Assembly (NCBI GenBank): GCA_963847515.1
Contig: CAWKAA010000001.1
Coordinates: 744,001 to 808,000 of the forward strand
DNA from: QHXW01 sp963847515
GTDB taxonomy: Bacteria > Acidobacteriota > Terriglobia > Bryobacterales > Bryobacteraceae
DNA: 64,000 bases
Direction: 5' to 3'
The notes beneath the pieces were generated by a model, which saw nothing but the letters and a program-made list of their open reading frames with translations, was not told the origin of the DNA and did no database searches. Positions 8,096 through 17,285 of this stretch are shown here, piece by piece (position 1 is the stretch's first letter; every line of letters starts with the position of its first letter). A program made the translations under genes and the position numbers.

Positions 8096-9427
8096 CTAAA
8101 AGTAGAACTTCGCCGCGATCTGTACAATGCGAGGAGACCGGGTCGAATTCAAAGAGCCAAACCCGAACGGTCCGCCGCCGCCGCCCAGCGCAGTCGGCAG
8201 ATTGGTGATCGTGGCATTGGGCGCGAGCGAGCTGAACGTGGCTGCGGTGTTGTATCCGTTAAACTCCGCGTGATTAAACGCGTTGAAGGCCTCCAGCCGC
8301 AGTTCGATGGAAGTGCCCTCCCGCCAAACTGGGATATTCTTGAAGATCGAGATATCCCAGTTCTCATAGAAAGGTTGGCGGAGCACGTTTTGGCCGGAGT
8401 CGATGCCCACACTTCCAATAGGGGCCGGATGGAAGACAGAGGCGTTAATGTAATTGTAGAAGCCTCCTGCTCCGGAGTATGGATTACCGCTGATGAGTGG
8501 ACGAGGTCCGAAGCTTTCGGATCCAGTGGTGAGAAGATTGACATCGACACCCCCTGAGACCCCATAAGTGACATTCAGGGGCTCGCCGCCGCTGAAGGTA
8601 GTGATTCCGGAAACCACCCAGTTGTTCAGGAACAAATGACCGGCCTTGTTATCGAGAATGCTGCCGTGAGACGCACCCTTGGGGAGGTTGTAGATGTAAT
8701 TGACCACAGCGACTTGAGTACGATCGAAACCTAGCGGGCCGTAGTTAGCCTTTTTGAAATTGAGTGGATTCAGAACGTCGGTGTCATTCGATGCTACTCC
8801 GAGCGCCTTTGAGTACGTGTACGCGACCCCAATCTGAAAGTCCTTCGCCAAGCGCCGGTTCAGCGCGACTTGCAAGGAATTGTAGTTTGAGTTCGCTCCG
8901 AATGCATACACGTTAATGTCGCTGTAGCCCGGATACGGACGATATAGGCTCTGGTTACTGGTAGTCGTTCCATTAAACCGGGGCGTTTGAGTCGGGTCCT
9001 GGTTCCGCGGCAGGAATGCGCTTCCAAACGGGGACCCATTGATGTTTTGCTGGTAGAGCAAGTGGTTGCTTACGGAACCGACATACGCAACATCCAGCAA
9101 AACTCCGAACGGCAGCTCGCGCTGGATGCCGAGGTTATAGTTGTATGTCGTCGGAATGTGCCCATCCTTTGCGAACGCAGACAGGCCTTCGGGGAAGTTC
9201 ACTCCAGGCGTGCTCGCCGCAGTCTCGATATTTCCAAAGAATATTTCAGGCGTTTGTACGCCCGGAGGATTGGTCAACTGGGCGAATACAGGGTTACCCT
9301 GAAATCGGTCGTAGAACACGCCGCCACCGGCGCGAATCACGGTTTTTGGTAATACATTGTAGGCAATTCCGAGACGCGGCCCATAGTTGACGCCGCGGCC
9401 ATCGATTAAGTTTATTGTACGTCTCAC
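8096..9427 (-). pseudogene. C-terminal half of an Oar-like TonB-dependent receptor
   Basis: The open frame encodes about 440 residues of receptor barrel, from GRGVNYGPRLGIAYNV through repeated beta-strand motifs (YNYNLGIQRELPFG, NYNSLQVALNRRL) to the C-terminal aromatic end IAAKFYF. Signal peptide, carboxypeptidase-like fold, plug and the first half of the barrel are absent. The 5' edge lies just beyond the terminator of the complete receptor at 9505-12831, so the upstream part seems to have been deleted when this region was joined. A stable product is unlikely. Confidence 0.8.
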
Positions 9428-9465
9428 AAAAAAGAGTCGGGAAGCCGCGATAGGTCAAGAATAAC

Positions 9466-9498
9466 CCTGGAGCGGGAATTCGGTCCCCGCCCCAGGGG
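9466..9498 (-). terminator. Terminator of the TonB receptor at 9505-12831
   Basis: CCCTGGAGCGGG pairs with CCCGCCCCAGGG (one mismatch) around a 9-base loop, directly after the receptor stop codon. On the minus strand it is followed by TTATTCTT. Confidence 0.7.
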
Positions 9499-9504
9499 AG
9501 TTAC

Positions 9505-12500
9505 TCAGAAGCGATATTTCAAAGCAAATTGGACGTTGCGGGCGCCCTGCGAGCTGTTTAGTAGCCCCAGTTGGCTCCCGACGCCGGTGTTGGGAGCGTT
9601 CAGAATCGGGGTGTTTGTCAGGTTAATGAATTCCGCGCGGAGATTGACGCTCTGCCGCTCGGTGACCCTAAAGGTCTTCGACACGTTGAAATCGAGCGTG
9701 GCCAGACCCGGCCCGCGCACAGTGCCGACCCCGCAATTACCGAAAGTGCCGTTGGCGGGTTGCGCAAAGCCGGCGGGGCTGAACCATTGATAGCCATTTC
9801 CCACCAACGGGTTCGCGTTCTGTTGGCCCAATACATCCGCGGGAGCGATGCAGTCCGCGCGATAGCCGCGGGATCCAGTATTCGAAGCGTCGCTGGCCGT
9901 GACGGTCAACGGGAAGCCGGTATGGAGGCTCAGGATGCCGGCCACCTGCCAGCCGCCCGCCACCGCGTCGAGCGCCTTGTTCATGTTATTGCCAAACTTG
10001 CGGTCGCGGCCAAAGGGGACGTCGTAAACCGCGTTGGTGACGAAATTATGCGTGGCGTCATAGTCGCACGGTCCCCATTCCGCCGCCGCATTGTAGATGT
10101 TCTGATAGTAGTAGTTGCTTTGGCCGGATTGGCCGCCCTGGCCGTAGTAGCCTAAATTGTTCGTCATGCACTTCGAGTACGTATAGGCTACCGAGTATTC
10201 CAGGCCGGAGCTCAGGCGCTTTTTCGCCAGCATCTGCAGCGCCTCGTAGTCCTGGTTACCTATCGAGGCTGTACCCGAGATCTGCCCGATCTCTGACAGC
10301 AGCGTGGGATTACCCGCCAGGTACTCTGTGGGCGACACCGTGCCGTCCGAGTTTAATACCTTCTGGAAGTAAGGCATGGGCACCACCAGGTGCGTGGCGC
10401 GCTGTCCTACGTAGCTAGCCTGAACGGTCGTAGTCGGGTCCAGTTGATACTGCAAAGTCAGGTTCCACTGATTCGACACCGCCGGACGGAAGTTTGGATC
10501 CCAAACGCGCAACGTCGCGCCCACGAACTGGTTCCCCGCATTGGTGAAAGGCAGGAAGCCTTGATCCAGGGTCGAGCCGGGCATCACGCCGTAAATACTG
10601 GAATTCGTGTATTGGTTGTCATGCTCGACCGCAAAGGGCGGGTTGATGGGTAGGCGCAAGTTCGTGCCCGTTCCCTCGAGATAGTTCGACAGCGTGTAGC
10701 CGGCCCGAACCACCAGCTTGCCGCCGCGGGGTGTCCAGGCGACGCCGAGACGCGGTTGGAAGTTGGTAATGCCGTTGTACTGGTTGTAGAGGGCATTGCA
10801 ATCGTTGTACGGGCAACTCTGTCCGGAGATGTACTCCTGACCGGTCGCGAGATTGAAATTCGCCTGGCGATTTTTGACTTCGTCCCAAGGCGTGTGCAAC
10901 TCCCATCGCAGCCCCAGGTTCAGCGTCAGGTTGGGAGTCACGCGCCAGTCATCCTGGAAAAATGCGGCGAGGGAATTCGCGCGCTGGCCCCAGGTGCCAC
11001 CGTTGACTCCCCCCTGAATTTCACTGGGAAGGCCCAGCAGAAAATCGGCTTCGGCGATGCCGCTGCCGTTGCCGGCCTTCAGGGCAGTCGACGCGGTCGT
11101 ATATTGGCCGTTGAACAGGATGGTGCCGGCTTCACCGTTATTGCCGGAATAGAAGGTGTCGATGCGGTAGCGGTATCCCTGGAAGCCGATGTGCATCGTG
11201 TGCGATCCCTTGGTGTAGATTAGCGTATCTTCGTAGTGGATCACGGTGTCGGCGAAGAGTTGAACGTTGTCGCTATTGCCGAAGCTGGAGACATTGCCAC
11301 CACTCAGACTCATGCTAGGGAGAAACGTAGACGGCACCCCTGGGATACCGACGGTCTGGGCAAAATCTTGGAGACCATTGGTTGCGGCGCCGTTATCGTT
11401 GTAGACGTAATTCACGCCGAAGCGCGCCTCGTTGACCAGCGAAGGGCTGATCGTCCGCGTCCAGTCGATCACCCCGGTGTGCGTGGGGTCAGTTGAGAAA
11501 CTGTTGTAAGCCAGAGGAAGGGTGTTAATCGTGGGGTGATCGTACCGGCTCTCGGAAAAGCGTCCATAGAAGCGGTCTTTGTCGGAGATGTTCCAGTCGA
11601 CTTTCACGTCGCCTTGATCACCATTGATAGCCGTGTTCTGCCCATATTGATAATTGTTCACCAGGCTGCTGTTGGTCGGCTGCGGATAATACTGGGACGT
11701 CAGGATTTTCGACGCCGCCGGGCTGAACAGCGAGGAAGGAATGATGTTTCCCGCGAATGGCGCGCGATTCCCTCTCGCATCGACCGAGAACGGATTGTAG
11801 AGCTGGATCGGGCTGGCCGTCGTCAGGAGTTGCGAAAAATCGCCGGTCCGTTCCGCCGCGGTGTACAGCGTCGTCGTTTGGATGCTCGTCGGCGTGTCGT
11901 CGCGCGACCCCTGGTAGTCGATGAAGAAGAAAAGCTTGTCCTTCATGATGGGACCACCCAGCGTTCCGCCAAAATTGTTCCAGCGAATCGCGCTGCGCGG
12001 CGCGCCGTTAAAGTTGTTCGCCCAATCGTTGGCGTTCAGCACATTGTTTCGAAAGAACTCAAAAGCGCTGCCATGCAATTGATTGGTGCCGGACTTGGTG
12101 GTGGTGCTGATGATCGCTCCCATGAAATTGCCGAACTCGGCCGGCGCGTTGTTGGTGATCTCGTTAAACTCCTGAATCGCGTCGACGCTGGGCGCATAAC
12201 CGACAGCGTTCTCGGAGACCTGGTTGTTGTCCAGGCCATCGAGCAAGAAATTGTTGGCCTCTTCCCGATTGCCGTTCACGTTGGGGCGTCCGCTATTCAG
12301 CGTGGTCTGGCCGTTCTTGAAAGTCGACGGATCGGGATGAATGCTCCCTGGGGCGAGCAAGGTCAACTGCACGTAATTGCGCGTCGCCAGCGGCAGATCT
12401 TCATTGGTGCGCGCGTCGATGTTCTGGCCGAGTTCCGTGCCCTGGGTCTGGAGCAGCGGTTCCGCGGCGGTGACCTCCACGGTTTGCGAGAGGCTTCCAA

Positions 12501-12831
12501 TCTGAAGTTGAAAATCCAACCGGGCCACCTGGTTCATTTGTAGTCCAATGTGTGTCTGAGCGGCTGTCTGGAAGCCCTGCTGTTCCACCTTGACGTCATA
12601 GGTACCGATCGGTACGCGGGGAAGATTGAACGCACCCTCACTGTTCGTAGTGGTCGTCCACTTTGTTCCGCGGTCGGCGTCGGTAGCTGTGACCTTGGCT
12701 CCCACCACGGCGGCGCCCGTCGGGTCGGTGACTCTACCTGTGAATGCAGCGGTTACCTGCTGGCCCCACATGGAAGTTGCAAGTAAGGCAACCGTGGCGA
12801 CGAATAAAATTAGCGACGTAATCCTTTTCAC
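9505..12831 (-). CDS. Oar-like TonB-dependent receptor with carboxypeptidase-regulatory-like domain
   Basis: The 1108-residue outer-membrane protein has a signal peptide (SLILFVATVALLATSMWG), then a carboxypeptidase-regulatory-like beta-sandwich (GRVTDPTGAAVVGAKVTAT), a plug domain (GRPNVNGNREEANNFLLDG) and a long 22-strand-type barrel ending in FALKYRF. Such receptors import large or scarce ligands using TonB energy; the ligand cannot be told from sequence. The start is GTG at 12831 with GAGGAGG upstream, not the ATG at 12906. It is transcribed divergently from the zinc-finger/lactonase pair across a palindromic promoter region. Confidence 0.9.
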   Translation of the reverse strand: MKRITSLILFVATVALLATSMWGQQVTAAFTGRVTDPTGAAVVGAKVTATDADRGTKWTTTTNSEGAFNLPRVPIGTYDVKVEQQGFQTAAQTHIGLQMNQVARLDFQLQIGSLSQTVEVTAAEPLLQTQGTELGQNIDARTNEDLPLATRNYVQLTLLAPGSIHPDPSTFKNGQTTLNSGRPNVNGNREEANNFLLDGLDNNQVSENAVGYAPSVDAIQEFNEITNNAPAEFGNFMGAIISTTTKSGTNQLHGSAFEFFRNNVLNANDWANNFNGAPRSAIRWNNFGGTLGGPIMKDKLFFFIDYQGSRDDTPTSIQTTTLYTAAERTGDFSQLLTTASPIQLYNPFSVDARGNRAPFAGNIIPSSLFSPAASKILTSQYYPQPTNSSLVNNYQYGQNTAINGDQGDVKVDWNISDKDRFYGRFSESRYDHPTINTLPLAYNSFSTDPTHTGVIDWTRTISPSLVNEARFGVNYVYNDNGAATNGLQDFAQTVGIPGVPSTFLPSMSLSGGNVSSFGNSDNVQLFADTVIHYEDTLIYTKGSHTMHIGFQGYRYRIDTFYSGNNGEAGTILFNGQYTTASTALKAGNGSGIAEADFLLGLPSEIQGGVNGGTWGQRANSLAAFFQDDWRVTPNLTLNLGLRWELHTPWDEVKNRQANFNLATGQEYISGQSCPYNDCNALYNQYNGITNFQPRLGVAWTPRGGKLVVRAGYTLSNYLEGTGTNLRLPINPPFAVEHDNQYTNSSIYGVMPGSTLDQGFLPFTNAGNQFVGATLRVWDPNFRPAVSNQWNLTLQYQLDPTTTVQASYVGQRATHLVVPMPYFQKVLNSDGTVSPTEYLAGNPTLLSEIGQISGTASIGNQDYEALQMLAKKRLSSGLEYSVAYTYSKCMTNNLGYYGQGGQSGQSNYYYQNIYNAAAEWGPCDYDATHNFVTNAVYDVPFGRDRKFGNNMNKALDAVAGGWQVAGILSLHTGFPLTVTASDASNTGSRGYRADCIAPADVLGQQNANPLVGNGYQWFSPAGFAQPANGTFGNCGVGTVRGPGLATLDFNVSKTFRVTERQSVNLRAEFINLTNTPILNAPNTGVGSQLGLLNSSQGARNVQFALKYRF

Positions 12832-13044
12832 AAAACCTCCTCTAGCGAATCGAAGACTGCGGCTCAAAAAGGCCCGGTCGATGCAAACAAAATGCACCGA
12901 TCCCAATAAGACTCTTCTTAGAGCACGCAGTAAACATAAACCTTCCTTGATTGCATTCGATAAGTAAAATCACAAGCAGATAGCCCACTACAGACGCCTA
13001 CGTTGTTCCGGCTACGTTCGACTAACCTCAGCTTACTGATGAAG

Positions 13045-13220
13045 TGAGTATAGATCACAAACACGTCAATCCGGACCTATGATCTTTTTAATTGACCGGC
13101 GAGGGAGTGCCGGATCTGCAACCGGCGGTAGTGCCGAAAACAAGGCCCGACACTACAATCCTCAGTTAAACGGTCAAAAAGATCATAAGTCCATGATTGG
13201 CACTTGAGATCTCTATACTT
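13045..13220. promoter_or_regulatory. Palindromic divergent promoter region
   Basis: Arms at 13073-13089 (GGACCTATGATCTTTTT) and 13176-13192 form an inverted repeat about 85 bases apart. Outside each arm is the same promoter-like string ending in GATC..TATACT, pointing outward: left to the TonB receptor and right to the zinc-finger and lactonase genes. A third copy lies at 920-970. Divergent co-regulation by one sigma factor or operator-binding protein is inferred. The rest of 12832-13576 shows no gene that I can support. Confidence 0.5.
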
Positions 13221-13576
13221 GTTTCATAAGTGTTCTGGCAGGAGACAGGATTCGCCACGCAATTGTTACGCATTGTCCTGTTGCGGATTCATCCGTCCCG
13301 AGCTGGGTGGTCTGACAGCTCTACATGCCAGTCGCCAGCGAACGCAACAGATCAATTTGTAAAGGCTGTGGCCCGGGCGGAATAATACCTCACGGAGATG
13401 ACATTATGCATCCGGAAGAGAACATCTGAACGCATTCTGTTGGTGGAGGAGGTGATGCGGGCGTCCCCGTCGAACGTTACTCCCGTCTGAGTCGGGCAGA
13501 AGAGCTACTGCACGAGCTGCTGTCCGGTGTGGCTCTCTCATATGGATGCGGCAGCGCGGCAGAAGGAACAAAGCAC

Positions 13577-13837
13577 ATGGATATCGTTAATTTCGGTCGG
13601 GGCTGCTGCGAAATAGTCCGGGGGTATATGGACTTCTATATCAGCAACGAACTTTTGATAGAGAGCAACCACGAAATTCTCCGGCATGCCGAAGAGTGTA
13701 GCGAGTGCTTTCGAGAACTGGAGATTCGCTTGCGAATTCGAGCGTCGTTGCAGAGTGCCGTGCGGCGAGAGCCGGTCCCAACAGGGCTCAAACAAGAGAT
13801 CCACAGGAAAATTCAGCAAGGACCAACGCGGATTTAA
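13577..13837 (+). CDS. Small zinc-finger (zf-HC2/ZAS-like) protein
   Basis: The product is 86 residues with Cys10-Cys11 and then His37-x3-Cys41-x2-Cys44, the anti-sigma zinc-finger pattern, followed by a charged helical tail. There is no transmembrane segment and no sigma gene next to it. The ATG at 13577 is preferred, with AGAAGGA upstream; an in-frame ATG at 13529 would add 16 residues. It lies 49 bases before the lactonase-like gene and is probably co-transcribed with it. Confidence 0.65.
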   Translation: MDIVNFGRGCCEIVRGYMDFYISNELLIESNHEILRHAEECSECFRELEIRLRIRASLQSAVRREPVPTGLKQEIHRKIQQGPTRI

Positions 13838-13886
13838 GAACTTTTTGATTTACGCGCACGAACTCCCAAACAAGGAGAGTACTTAC

Positions 13887-15335
13887 GTGAATTTTCAACC
13901 ATGCCTTCGTTCAGAAATTGTAATGACAATGTTTCCCGAATTTTGCACACGTGTATTTGGTCGTAAGAGAACAGGTAATGCGCTCACCGCAAAGTCGGCT
14001 GGCGTTATGTGTCTCCTCGCTCTCACTGCAATCTTCGCGAAGACTGCGCTGGCTCAGGACTATACGGGAGCGGTTTATGCAGGAACAGACGACGGACAGG
14101 AGAATGGGCTGGTGGCCTACGGTCGCAAAGCCGATGGCACGCTGGCTTATATCGGCGTCTATCTGTCTGGTGGTGCCGGAGGCCGACTCAACACTGGTGG
14201 CGCGATCGACCCGCTGATCTCAGCTCATTCCGTATTAAACGTCGACAATCGCTTTGTTTTACAAGTCAATGCCGGCTCTAATACGGTTTCTTCTTTCAGG
14301 GTAAACAAGGACTTTAGTCTGACACTCGTCAGCGTGGTTCCAAGCGGTGGTTTTGGACCTGACACCATTGTTGAGCGCGATGGGGTCGTCTATGTTGCCA
14401 ATGTCTCCAGCGATGGCGTTTATACCGGACCGCAGGACCAGGTAGGCGATATTGACGCCTTTGAATTGAACCGCGAGACAGGTCATCTCCAGGAAATTCC
14501 GGGCTCAAAACGGCAGCTCGTTGGCCGTCCCTCTGACCTGGCCGTAGCTCCAAGTGGCCGTTTTCTTGTCGTGCCGATCTACAACGCTGGATCAACTGCG
14601 ATCTCGGCTAGCGCCGCAAATGCCGAACTTGAATGTTTTGCCATCGTTCGGCCAGGCTTTCTGACACCTTTCCCGATCTCGGTTATCACATCCACGCGGC
14701 GGAACAATGACCAGAACCGCAATCTTCCTTCGGCGATTGGCATTGCGATCCGCGAGTTGCACGGGCATGAAGTGGTCGTCGTCACGGAATCTCGAGAGTT
14801 TCTCGCAAATGGCCAGCCGGCGTCGCGCAGCCAATTCCAGACAGGATCCGTTTCGACGTTTGATCTGAATAATTTTGGTTTCCTCCGCCCCATATCTTTG
14901 GATGTACCGACGAGTAGTCAAATCACAACAGGCCCGACGAACACTTCAACCAGTTCCTGCTGGATCTCCTTCGATAAGGATGGTCGAACCTTCTGGGTGG
15001 TCAGCGCCTCTTCGTCCATTATTTCCAGCTTCCGATTCAATGAAGATGGTTCAGTGGAAGAAATTGATAGCCGTGCAGCGACCGGAGTACCCGTCAACCC
15101 GGATGCCGCCAATCCGGCAGCGGGAGCCACTGGCTTTGTCGACGTTGCCGAAACGGGAGACAGTGATTTCCTCTACGAGCTGGAAAGCGGCACGGGAAAA
15201 GTGGACGTTTATCGGATTGCCTCGCCGGATGTGCCCTTGACGCTTCTGCAGCAGATGTCCACGGGATTGCCGCAGACTGGCGGAGTCATGGGCATCGCCT
15301 ATATCAACCCCATTTACCTCCGCGAGGGTCAATAG
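13887..15335 (+). CDS. Exported lactonase-type beta-propeller protein, paralogue of 3965-5095
   Basis: The product is 482 residues. After a signal region ending TALAQ the blades match the first paralogue in order: AVYAGTDDGQENGLVAYGRKA, VLQVNAGSNTVSSFRVN, LAVAPSGRFLVV and STFDLNNFGFLR. The open frame extends back to 13686, but that part overlaps the zinc-finger gene in another frame. The GTG at 13887 has AAGGAG nine bases upstream and the same GTGAA start context as the 3965 gene. Enzyme activity is unproven; these propellers are often annotated as 6-phosphogluconolactonase-like. Confidence 0.8.
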   Translation: MNFQPCLRSEIVMTMFPEFCTRVFGRKRTGNALTAKSAGVMCLLALTAIFAKTALAQDYTGAVYAGTDDGQENGLVAYGRKADGTLAYIGVYLSGGAGGRLNTGGAIDPLISAHSVLNVDNRFVLQVNAGSNTVSSFRVNKDFSLTLVSVVPSGGFGPDTIVERDGVVYVANVSSDGVYTGPQDQVGDIDAFELNRETGHLQEIPGSKRQLVGRPSDLAVAPSGRFLVVPIYNAGSTAISASAANAELECFAIVRPGFLTPFPISVITSTRRNNDQNRNLPSAIGIAIRELHGHEVVVVTESREFLANGQPASRSQFQTGSVSTFDLNNFGFLRPISLDVPTSSQITTGPTNTSTSSCWISFDKDGRTFWVVSASSSIISSFRFNEDGSVEEIDSRAATGVPVNPDAANPAAGATGFVDVAETGDSDFLYELESGTGKVDVYRIASPDVPLTLLQQMSTGLPQTGGVMGIAYINPIYLREGQ

Positions 15336-15353
15336 CAATACTCAGAAAGAACA

Positions 15354-15394
15354 CATAAGGCGATGGGCATGCACGGAGGCCCATCGTCCTTATG
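15354..15394 (+). terminator. Stem-loop after the second lactonase-like gene
   Basis: CATAAGGCGATGGGC pairs with GCCCATCG-T-CCTTATG, 15 base pairs with one bulged T, about 20 bases after the stop codon. It has no T tract. Confidence 0.6.
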
Positions 15395-15420
15395 CTGTGT
15401 TGGAGCGCTCTCATAATCTG

Positions 15421-15594
15421 GCATAAGGACGATTCAAGAAGGTATTCGGTCACATCGTCGTAGAGCGACCTTTCAGCATCGCTCATCGCGTACTCGTACA
15501 ACCTGCAGCGCCGTTGAGTGAAAGGCCGGTCAAGAAACTCCTGGGCCTGGCGGCGTAGAGTCCTCTGGAGAACGATCGCTAGACGCCGCTGGAG
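15421..15594 (-). pseudogene. Fragment of an SNF2-type helicase gene
   Basis: Within a minus-strand frame, about 58 residues resemble the linker between the two RecA lobes of large SNF2 helicases: a basic ILxRTLRRQ-like segment (VLQRTLRRQAQEFLD), a TQRRCRLYEYAMSD segment, then AERSLYDDVTEYLLE. Helicase motifs I to VI are absent, and nothing on either side continues the protein. It is a small relic, possibly from a lost defence or DNA-processing locus. Confidence 0.55.
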
Positions 15595-15764
15595 CTCGTG
15601 CTCCTGGCCAGCGACCAAAGTGCGATCGTCTTCATCACAGAACACTTTGCGGTTAAGAGTCTGCGCTTCAAGCATATTGGGCTCACTACCGAGCTGATTT
15701 TCGAACCGCTGACTGAAGTACGATAGCGCGGCTGAAGGTTGCCGCACTGCGTTCAGCGGTAATC

Positions 15765-17269
15765 CTACCTAGCACCCATTGGCACAGTCATCATCGGCGT
15801 CGGGCCCATGGTCATCGGCGGGACCTCGCCACCAGCCGTCGCGGAAGGAAGATCCAGACCACCGCTTAAGAGAAAACCTTGCAGGATCACAGCGTTGGTT
15901 TTCAGATTCTCCAAAGCCGCTATGTAATCGGTCTCCAGACGGAATAGCGTCCGTTGCAGGTTCAACACTTGCGTGTACGACGCCAAGGTCAATCCGTAGC
16001 GCTGCACCATGAGCCCATAAGCCTGACGCGCGCGCGGCAAAATCTCAGTACCATAGCGGTCTGCAACCACCTTGGCGTTCTGGTAATCCCGGTAAATATT
16101 CGACGTCCGGTCCCTAAGACTGAGACTCACGCGCTCCAACTCATGGCGCGCCCGTTCCACATCGGCCCGCGCGGCTTGAACGCTACCCTGATTGCGATCG
16201 AAGATATGCAGCTCAACTCCGATCTCCGCGAACCCCTGGAGCCCCACTTTCCCCACAGTGGGCCCTATCGCCTCGGAGTTCTGTTGCAGCCCCCCTTGAA
16301 TTCCAGGTTAGGAATCGTCTCCACCCGCGCGCGGCTCACCGCAGCCTCAGAACGCGCGACGTTGGCCTGAGCTATTTTTACGGCCGGACTATCTTTGAGG
16401 ATGGGATCAAGCAACTGCTCCTCGCCGAGCTCCGGCAGTTCGGTATCGAGACTGCCGGTCACGCCACCCATCGATAGCCCCGGATTCGCGACAACCGCCA
16501 ACAATCCGGCCCAAAGCCGTCTTAATGAATTCTCATCCGTGATGACTCCGATCTCCGCCTGCTGGTCCTCAATCTCCGCCTGCAGCACCTCTGTGTCATC
16601 CGCCTGACCGATATTGTGCAGTTGCTGTGCTACCTTCAGCGTGTTCTTTGCGATTTCGACCAAGTCCTTGTCCGTCGCCACCATCTCCTGAGCGGCCAGC
16701 ACATGCACGTAAGCGGTCCGGACAGCATTCAATATGCGGTACCTTTGCGCCACCGCTTCCTGCCGTGAAATCTGGATCTCCTGATCCACGATCCTTCGAT
16801 TGAGCCGGAGCTTGCCGCCGGTAATTAGCGGTTGAGTGATAAAAAAACCCTGCTCCCCGCCGCCGTAAGACCCACCCCTCAGCTCTTCGCCTTCAAACCC
16901 AATTCGCGGATTCGGATGCAGTCCAACCTGTAGCCGTCTCCCCTCGGCCGAGCGAACCTCGGCTTCAGCCTCACCTAACGTCGGATTCCCAGTCAGGGCC
17001 ACGCGCTCCAGTTGATCGAGCGTGTACTTTGTTCCAACGATCTGCTCCTGCCCTTTTCCCAATCGGGGAAACACAGGCTTCACGGTGGGGATCTGGCCGT
17101 GATGATGCATGTGTTGCATCTCCGACTTCTCTTTGTCCTGGGCTGGCAAAGGCGCCGCCGGAGCCTGGTGCTCATGCTGCTCGACCGCCTGTTGTCCCCT
17201 CATCTCGGCCTGCCATATCAGGCCCACAGTCAGCACCGCTATCCGAGTCGGTCGTCTAATTCCGGCCAT
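15765..17269 (-). CDS. TolC-family outer membrane efflux protein, frameshifted at a G6 tract
   Basis: Restored, this is a protein of about 500 residues with a signal peptide, a His/Met-rich segment (EQHEHQAP, MQHMHHH) suited to metal binding, and two TolC/OEP repeats with long helices (LDQLERVALTGNPTLGEAEAEV in the first; HIFDRNQGSVQAARADVERA in the second). The frame breaks at bases 16290-16295, a run of six C on the plus strand; one extra base would join the halves as EFKGGLQQNSEA. The ATG at 17269 lies 17 bases after the multicopper oxidase stop, with GAGGA upstream, so both form one copper-related operon. The break may be a sequencing error, phase variation or a true mutation. Confidence 0.8.
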
Positions 17270-17285
17270 TGGGTTCCTCGTCCTT

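Noticed and set aside
11536..12543. 335-residue plus-strand open frame
   Set aside because: It is the antisense shadow of the TonB receptor at 9505-12831 and has no family features.
13686..13886. N-terminal extension of the second lactonase-like protein
   Set aside because: It overlaps the zinc-finger gene in another frame and lacks a signal peptide; the GTG at 13887 has a good ribosome binding site.
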